Of a stretch of DNA of 9,571 nucleotides, positions 6,106 to 9,571 are shown in pieces. Numbering within the stretch: the stretch's first letter is position 1; each line of letters opens with the position of its first letter. The DNA is from 13-2-20CM-68-14 sp035640035. Lineage in GTDB: Bacteria; Actinomycetota; Thermoleophilia; Gaiellales; Gaiellaceae. The DNA lies in the NCBI GenBank assembly GCA_035640035.1, contig DASQWX010000046.1, positions 1 through 9,571 of the forward strand, written 5' to 3'. The position numbers and the translations under genes are program-made. The notes beneath the pieces are model-generated. The model was not told the origin of the DNA and did no database searches. It saw nothing but the letters and a program-made list of their open reading frames with translations.

Positions 6106-6933
6106 TTGAGGCTCTGTCTCTTCAGGCCTCTGAGTCGGCCGGTCCGAGGTTGGGTCGGGGCGATCGAGGGCGACCGGGTCGTCCACCTCGCGGCACAGAC
6201 TCTCGCGTCCTTCTTTACGGGCGGCGGCTCGGCGCGCGAGCACGACGAATACGCGCTCGAGGACGTTCGCCTGCTCGCGCCGGTTCCGCGGCCGCCGTCC
6301 GTCCGCGACGCGTACGCGTTCGAAGAGCACGTGAAGAACGCCGCCCGCGTGACCGGGCGGCCGGGCGTTCCGGACGAGTGGTACGAGATCCCCGTCTTCT
6401 ATTTCTCCAACCCGGCCGCGATCTATGGTCCGGACGACGAGATTCCGTTTCCGGCCGGGTCGGTGGAGCTGGACTACGAGCTCGAGGTCGCGGCCGTGAT
6501 CGGAGCGGGCGGCGCCGTCGGCGGGTTCACGATCATGAACGACTGGTCGGCGCGGGACCTTCAGCGCCAGGAGACGAAGGTCGGGCTCGGTCCGGCGAAG
6601 GGGAAGGACTTCGCCACCTCCCTCGGGCCCGTGGTCGTGACCCCGGACGAGCTCGGCGACCTGAGGCTGAAGATGGTCGCGCGGGTGAACGGCGAGGAGC
6701 GCTCGCGCGGGAACCTCGGCGACATGTACCACTCGTGGGAGTCGATCCTCGAGCGCGCTTCCGCTAACACCAGGCTCGTCCCCGGGGACGTGATCGGCTC
6801 GGGGACCGTGGGCACGGGCTGCATCCTCGAGCACGGTGACGGCCGCTGGCTGCAGCCGGGCGACGAGGTCGAGCTCGAGGTCGACGGCATCGGCGTGCTC
6901 AGGAATGTGGTCGGGCCTCGGGCGCCGGGGTAA
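6106..6933 (+). CDS. Fumarylacetoacetate hydrolase (FAH) family enzyme, TTG start
   Basis: This is a 275-residue cytosolic metal-dependent C-C hydrolase, probably splitting fumarylacetoacetate into fumarate and acetoacetate, the last step of tyrosine breakdown. Against mammalian FAH the key residues are present: D68 and H75 (RDAYAFEEH; the same 7-residue spacing as D126/H133), metal ligands E125 and E127 (DYELEVA) and D146 (MNDWSARDLQ), plus R150, Q153 and K167 (GKDF). It lacks the N-terminal SH3-like domain of the ~420-residue enzyme, as is usual for short bacterial forms. TTG 6106 gives the typical N-terminus MRLCLFR and has GGGAG just upstream; GTG 6067 would add 13 residues without family resemblance. 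FAH-family members also act on acylpyruvates and other diketo acids, but nearby hpd and hmgA favour the tyrosine role. Confidence 0.88.
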   Translation: MRLCLFRPLSRPVRGWVGAIEGDRVVHLAAQTLASFFTGGGSAREHDEYALEDVRLLAPVPRPPSVRDAYAFEEHVKNAARVTGRPGVPDEWYEIPVFYFSNPAAIYGPDDEIPFPAGSVELDYELEVAAVIGAGGAVGGFTIMNDWSARDLQRQETKVGLGPAKGKDFATSLGPVVVTPDELGDLRLKMVARVNGEERSRGNLGDMYHSWESILERASANTRLVPGDVIGSGTVGTGCILEHGDGRWLQPGDEVELEVDGIGVLRNVVGPRAPG

Positions 6934-6936
6934 TCT
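6931..6936 (+). promoter_or_regulatory. Putative -10 box (TAATCT) for leaderless DUF1361 transcript
   Basis: TAATCT fits TANNNT, ends 6 nt before ATG 6943 and begins with the TAA stop of the FAH-family gene. The arrangement copies that of hpd (box on the upstream stop codon, start codon 6-7 nt later). It could provide an internal promoter for the DUF1361 and oxidoreductase genes in addition to readthrough from upstream. Confidence 0.4.
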
Positions 6937-6942
6937 CAACGC

Positions 6943-7629
6943 ATGGTGAAACGCCTGCGCAGCTCGTGCAGTGACCGCCGCCTCGCCGTGCTCGCGGTAC
7001 TGGCACTGCTCTCTGGAGTCGTGGTCGGCCTCGTCGCATTCCGCGTCGCCTACACGCACACAGCCGATAACGCGAACCTCGTCTGGAACCTGTTCCTGGC
7101 CTGGATCCCGGTCGGCTTCGCCCTGCTGCTGTACGACCGGCACGTGCGGCGAGCGGGCCTGGCCACCGTCGCGGGGCTCGGTCTCCTCTGGCTGCTGTTC
7201 TTTCCGAACGCCCCGTACATCGTCACCGACTTCAAGTACCTGGCCGGGAGCACGGGTCGGGAGTTCTGGTTCGACGGCGCCCTGATCGGGACGGCGGCGA
7301 CGACGGGGCTCCTGCTCGGATTCGTCTCGCTCTACCTGCTCCAGGCGATCGTCCGGCGCGGTGTCGGCGCCCGCTGCGGCTGGCTCTTCGTCTTTGCGGC
7401 CCTCGGCCTCGGCTCGTTCGGCATCTACCTCGGTCGCGTCCTGCGCTGGAACTCCTGGGACATCTTCGTGCGGCCGGGCTCGCGTGCGTCCGAGCTGGCC
7501 CATGCGTTCGTCGATCCGCTTGCGCATCCACGGCCGATCGGGATCACGCTCCTGTTGACGTCCTTTCTCGTCGCGGGCTACCTGGTCTTCTACTCGGTTG
7601 CGCGAGCGGGCTCGCTCCTCGGCGAGTAG
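6943..7629 (+). CDS. DUF1361 integral membrane protein
   Basis: This is a 228-residue polytopic membrane protein of unknown function. About six transmembrane helices are visible (roughly 14-34, 46-65, 73-90, 112-135, 146-165, 199-220). DUF1361 hallmarks are present in order: WNLFLAWIPVGFA (48-60), LLFFPNAPYIVTDFKYL (84-100) and SFGIYLGRVLRWNSWDI (158-174). The N-terminus is short and basic with no cleavable signal. ATG 6943 follows the FAH-family stop by 9 nt; GTG 6946 is the adjacent alternative. The gene sits between two catabolic enzyme genes, but nothing in the protein links it to tyrosine degradation. Transport, signalling or envelope roles are all possible. Confidence 0.88.
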   Translation: MVKRLRSSCSDRRLAVLAVLALLSGVVVGLVAFRVAYTHTADNANLVWNLFLAWIPVGFALLLYDRHVRRAGLATVAGLGLLWLLFFPNAPYIVTDFKYLAGSTGREFWFDGALIGTAATTGLLLGFVSLYLLQAIVRRGVGARCGWLFVFAALGLGSFGIYLGRVLRWNSWDIFVRPGSRASELAHAFVDPLAHPRPIGITLLLTSFLVAGYLVFYSVARAGSLLGE

Positions 7630-7644
7630 GCACACGCGGTTCCG

Positions 7645-8619
7645 TTGAGGGCCGCCGTCGTCGGAGCCGGCGTGATGGGCCTCGCGACCGGCCGCGCCCT
7701 GCGCCGCCGCGGGCACGACGTCGTGGTCTACGAGCAGTTCGGGCCGGGCCACAAACGCGGCTCGAGCCACGGACGCTCGCGGATCTTCCGGCTCGCCTAT
7801 GCGGAGGAGGAATACGTGCGCCTCGCTCAGGAGGCGCTCGTGCTCTGGCGCGAGCTCGAGGCCGAGACGGGGGAGACGCTGCTGGAGCTGAACGGCCTCC
7901 TCGAGATCGTCCGCACCATCGAGGAGAGCACGGCTCAGACGCTCGACGCCTGCGGGGTCGAGTGGCATCGGCTGGAGCGCGAGGAGGCCGAGCGTCGCTA
8001 TCCGATCCGCGTTCCGGATGAGTCTTTCGCCGTGCTTCAGCCCGAGGCGGGGATCGTCCGGGCGGACAGGGCTCTAGCTGCGTTCGCGCGCGACCTCGAC
8101 GTCCGTTACGGGACGCACGTCCATCCAGACGAGCTCGATGCCGACGTCGTCGTGGTCACCGCCGGCTCGTGGGTCAACGAACTGCTGGGCGACCCGTTGC
8201 CGGTCAAGGTGACCCGCGAGACGCTCTGCTACTTCCGAACGGAAGAGGGCGGCCCGGTCCCGTCGGTCGTCTCGTTCAAGCCCGACCGGCACACGCACGA
8301 CATGTACTCCCTCGCCGATCCTGTTCACGGCCTCAAGGTCGGCGCGCATCACTCGGGGCCCGAGACGGATCCGAACCAGACCGGCGAGCCCGAGCCGCGC
8401 CTGATCGAGCAGATCGCCGCCTGGGCCCGGCTGACCTATCGCCTGGCCGACCCGGAGCCGATCGGGCCGGAGACGTGCCTGTACACGACCACGCCAGACG
8501 AGACCTTCATCCTCGAGCGCCGCGGGCGAGTGGTGATCGGCTCGGCGTGCTCGGGACACGGCTTCAAGTTCGCTCCCGCGATCGGCGAGCGGCTGGCCGA
8601 TCTCGCGTCGTCCTCGTGA
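7645..8619 (+). CDS. FAD-dependent amine oxidase, monomeric sarcosine oxidase-like
   Basis: This 324-residue cytosolic flavoprotein of the DAO/MSOX family oxidises secondary amines or N-methyl amino acids with O2. The FAD Rossmann motif GAGVMG is at 7-12 with acidic E30 ending strand 2. MSOX-type active-site features are visible: GSSHGRSRIFR (39-49), K231 and H235 (GLKVGAHH; the O2-activating Lys and a neighbouring His), C278 in ETCLYTTTPDE (the covalent 8-S-cysteinyl flavin site) with Y280, and the C-terminal GSACSGHGFKFAPAIGE. Typical MSOX proteins have about 370-390 residues. Part of the shortfall is in the beta segment between about 152 and 168. TTG 7645 is the only start codon between an in-frame stop at 7627 and the FAD motif. 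Substrate could be sarcosine, N-methyltryptophan, pipecolate or another amine; no other sarcosine gene is nearby. Confidence 0.88.
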   Translation: MRAAVVGAGVMGLATGRALRRRGHDVVVYEQFGPGHKRGSSHGRSRIFRLAYAEEEYVRLAQEALVLWRELEAETGETLLELNGLLEIVRTIEESTAQTLDACGVEWHRLEREEAERRYPIRVPDESFAVLQPEAGIVRADRALAAFARDLDVRYGTHVHPDELDADVVVVTAGSWVNELLGDPLPVKVTRETLCYFRTEEGGPVPSVVSFKPDRHTHDMYSLADPVHGLKVGAHHSGPETDPNQTGEPEPRLIEQIAAWARLTYRLADPEPIGPETCLYTTTPDETFILERRGRVVIGSACSGHGFKFAPAIGERLADLASSS

Positions 8620-8630
8620 TCTAGATCACA
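8615..8630. promoter_or_regulatory. CRP/GlxR-type operator upstream of hmgA
   Basis: The 14-bp stretch GTGATCTAGATCAC (8616-8629) is a perfect palindrome. With flanks it reads CGTGATCTAGATCACA, which matches TGTGA-N6-TCACA at all but the first position and has the central TA of the GlxR-type consensus. It is AT-rich against a very GC-rich background. It overlaps the TGA stop of the oxidoreductase gene (8617-8619) and is centred 34.5 nt before the hmgA ATG, over the place where a -35 box would lie. A cAMP-receptor-family regulator is the natural candidate; other palindrome-binding regulators are possible. Confidence 0.6.
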
Positions 8631-8643
8631 AGACCAAACGGGC

Positions 8644-8649
8644 TACAGT
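8644..8649 (+). promoter_or_regulatory. Putative -10 box (TACAGT) for leaderless hmgA transcript
   Basis: TACAGT fits TANNNT and ends 7 nt before ATG 8657, the same spacing as the hpd box. No Shine-Dalgarno is present between it and the ATG (TCGCCCC), which supports a leaderless transcript. The -35 position, 17 nt upstream, is CTAGAT and lies inside the CRP-type palindrome, so the regulator would compete with or substitute for -35 recognition. Confidence 0.5.
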
Positions 8650-8656
8650 TCGCCCC

Positions 8657-9571
8657 ATGCCGTTCTACCAGCGCCTCGGCGAGGTTCCACGCAAGCGGCA
8701 CATCCAGTTCCGGGACAACGGAACGCTCCTGACCGAGGAGGTCATGGGGCTCGAGGGGTTCGTCGGGAACGAGTCGATCCTCTATCACCTCCAATCGCCG
8801 TGCCGGGTGATGAAGCTCGGCGACTTCGACGAGATCGAGCGCGAGGAGTGGGTGCCCGACGCCCACGCCCACCGGCTCTTCAACACCTACGAGGTCGATC
8901 CGGACGGGGACGAGATCACCGGCCGCAAGCTCCTGATGTGGAACGACGACGTCGAGATCTCGCTCTGCCGGCCCAGCGGCCAGATGGAGTACTTCTTCCG
9001 AAACGGCGAGGGCGACGAGGTCGTCTTCGTTCACGAGGGCGCGGGGACGCTGGAGACGAACTTCGGTGACGTCCCCTACAAGGACGGCGACTACATCGTC
9101 ATCCCGCGCGGGACCACCTACCGGTTCCGCGCCGAGGGACCGCAGCGCTACCTCGTCTTCGAGACGCCCGGGCTGATCGAGATTCCGCGCCGGTATCGCA
9201 ACCAGGACGGTCAGCTACTGGAAGGCGCTCCGTACTACCACCGCGACATCCATCCGCCGACCGAGCTCCACACCCACCGGGAAAAGGGTGAGTTCCCCGT
9301 CAAAGTACGGGTCCGCGCCGGCTACCAGACCTACGTCCTCGACTACCACCCCTTCGACGTCGTCGGCTGGGACGGCTACCTCTACCCATGGACGTTCTCG
9401 ATCCACGACTTCGAGCCGATCACGGGGCGCATCCACCAGCCGCCGCCCTCGCATCAGACCTTCCAGGGAAGGAACTTCGTCATCTGCTCCTTCTGCCCGC
9501 GAAAGCTCGACTTCGACGAGCTTGCGGTGCCGATCCCCTACCACCACTCGAACCTTCAGTCCGAGGAGATG
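8657..9571 (+). CDS. hmgA: Homogentisate 1,2-dioxygenase, 3'-truncated by window edge
   Basis: This cytosolic Fe(II) enzyme opens the ring of homogentisate to give maleylacetoacetate, the step after hpd in tyrosine degradation. The frame is open from ATG 8657 to the last base (305 codons, no stop), so the C-terminus lies outside. The N-terminus MPFYQRLGEVPRKRHIQFR and the cupin core are typical of the family, including VVFVHEGAGTLETNFG (122-137) and GDYIVIPRGTTYRF (144-157). Near the cut end, YHHSNLQSEEM supplies two iron ligands, H297 and E303, spaced as H335/E341 of the human enzyme. The third ligand (equivalent to H371) would be a few dozen residues beyond the window. H260 and H266 in RIHQPPPSHQTF are candidates for the catalytic base. 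It has its own promoter signals and a CRP-type operator. Confidence 0.96.
   Translation, partial: MPFYQRLGEVPRKRHIQFRDNGTLLTEEVMGLEGFVGNESILYHLQSPCRVMKLGDFDEIEREEWVPDAHAHRLFNTYEVDPDGDEITGRKLLMWNDDVEISLCRPSGQMEYFFRNGEGDEVVFVHEGAGTLETNFGDVPYKDGDYIVIPRGTTYRFRAEGPQRYLVFETPGLIEIPRRYRNQDGQLLEGAPYYHRDIHPPTELHTHREKGEFPVKVRVRAGYQTYVLDYHPFDVVGWDGYLYPWTFSIHDFEPITGRIHQPPPSHQTFQGRNFVICSFCPRKLDFDELAVPIPYHHSNLQSEEM

Noticed and set aside
6078..6110. ATG 6078 as start of the FAH-family gene
   Set aside because: It is in a different frame from the FAH-family domain; its product is a low-complexity Arg/Gly-rich shadow.
5731..7968. A 745-codon open frame on the - strand across the CDF end, FAH-family, DUF1361 and oxidase genes
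   Set aside because: It is an antisense shadow produced by high GC and strong third-position bias. The translation is low-complexity, Arg/Asp/Pro/Glu-rich and resembles no domain, while the + strand genes have clear motifs throughout.

Overview
This is a very GC-rich stretch in which every supported gene lies on the + strand. Genes are tightly packed, NTGA stop/start overlaps join several neighbours, and non-ATG starts (GTG, TTG, probably one CTG) are frequent. Three genes have a TANNNT promoter box 6-7 nt before the start codon, the arrangement of leaderless transcripts. Together this suggests a high-GC actinobacterium, perhaps a deep lineage such as Thermoleophilia. That placement is inferred from style and protein flavour, not from a marker gene.

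Layout. (1) 1-1661: the C-terminal tail of an EamA/DMT permease overlaps by 4 nt with a 14-TM DHA2-type MFS exporter. (2) 1672-3904: a compact operon starts with 4-hydroxyphenylpyruvate dioxygenase (hpd), followed by a small VOC/glyoxalase-fold protein and a DUF2071 protein, each coupled to the previous gene by a 4-nt overlap. (3) 4008-4680: a monocistronic secreted six-cysteine protein of unknown function, closed by a strong intrinsic terminator. (4) 4695-6038: a cation diffusion facilitator carrying three tandem C-terminal dimerisation domains. (5) 6106-8619: a fumarylacetoacetate hydrolase-family enzyme, a DUF1361 membrane protein, and a monomeric-sarcosine-oxidase-like flavoprotein. (6) 8657-9571: homogentisate 1,2-dioxygenase (hmgA), cut by the window edge.

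The unifying theme is tyrosine/phenylalanine catabolism. Hpd makes homogentisate, HmgA opens its ring, and the FAH-family enzyme would split fumarylacetoacetate into fumarate and acetoacetate. No maleylacetoacetate isomerase is visible. The three enzymes sit in at least two transcription units separated by apparently unrelated genes.

The most striking regulatory signal is a perfect 14-bp palindrome, GTGATCTAGATCAC, just upstream of hmgA. It matches the CRP/GlxR operator consensus almost exactly and overlaps the preceding stop codon. The most novel-looking protein-level items are the triplicated CDF cytoplasmic domain, the CTG-initiated VOC gene, and the DUF2071 protein (possible relative of acetoacetate decarboxylase) inside the hpd operon. 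I see no mobile element, CRISPR array, tRNA or rRNA.
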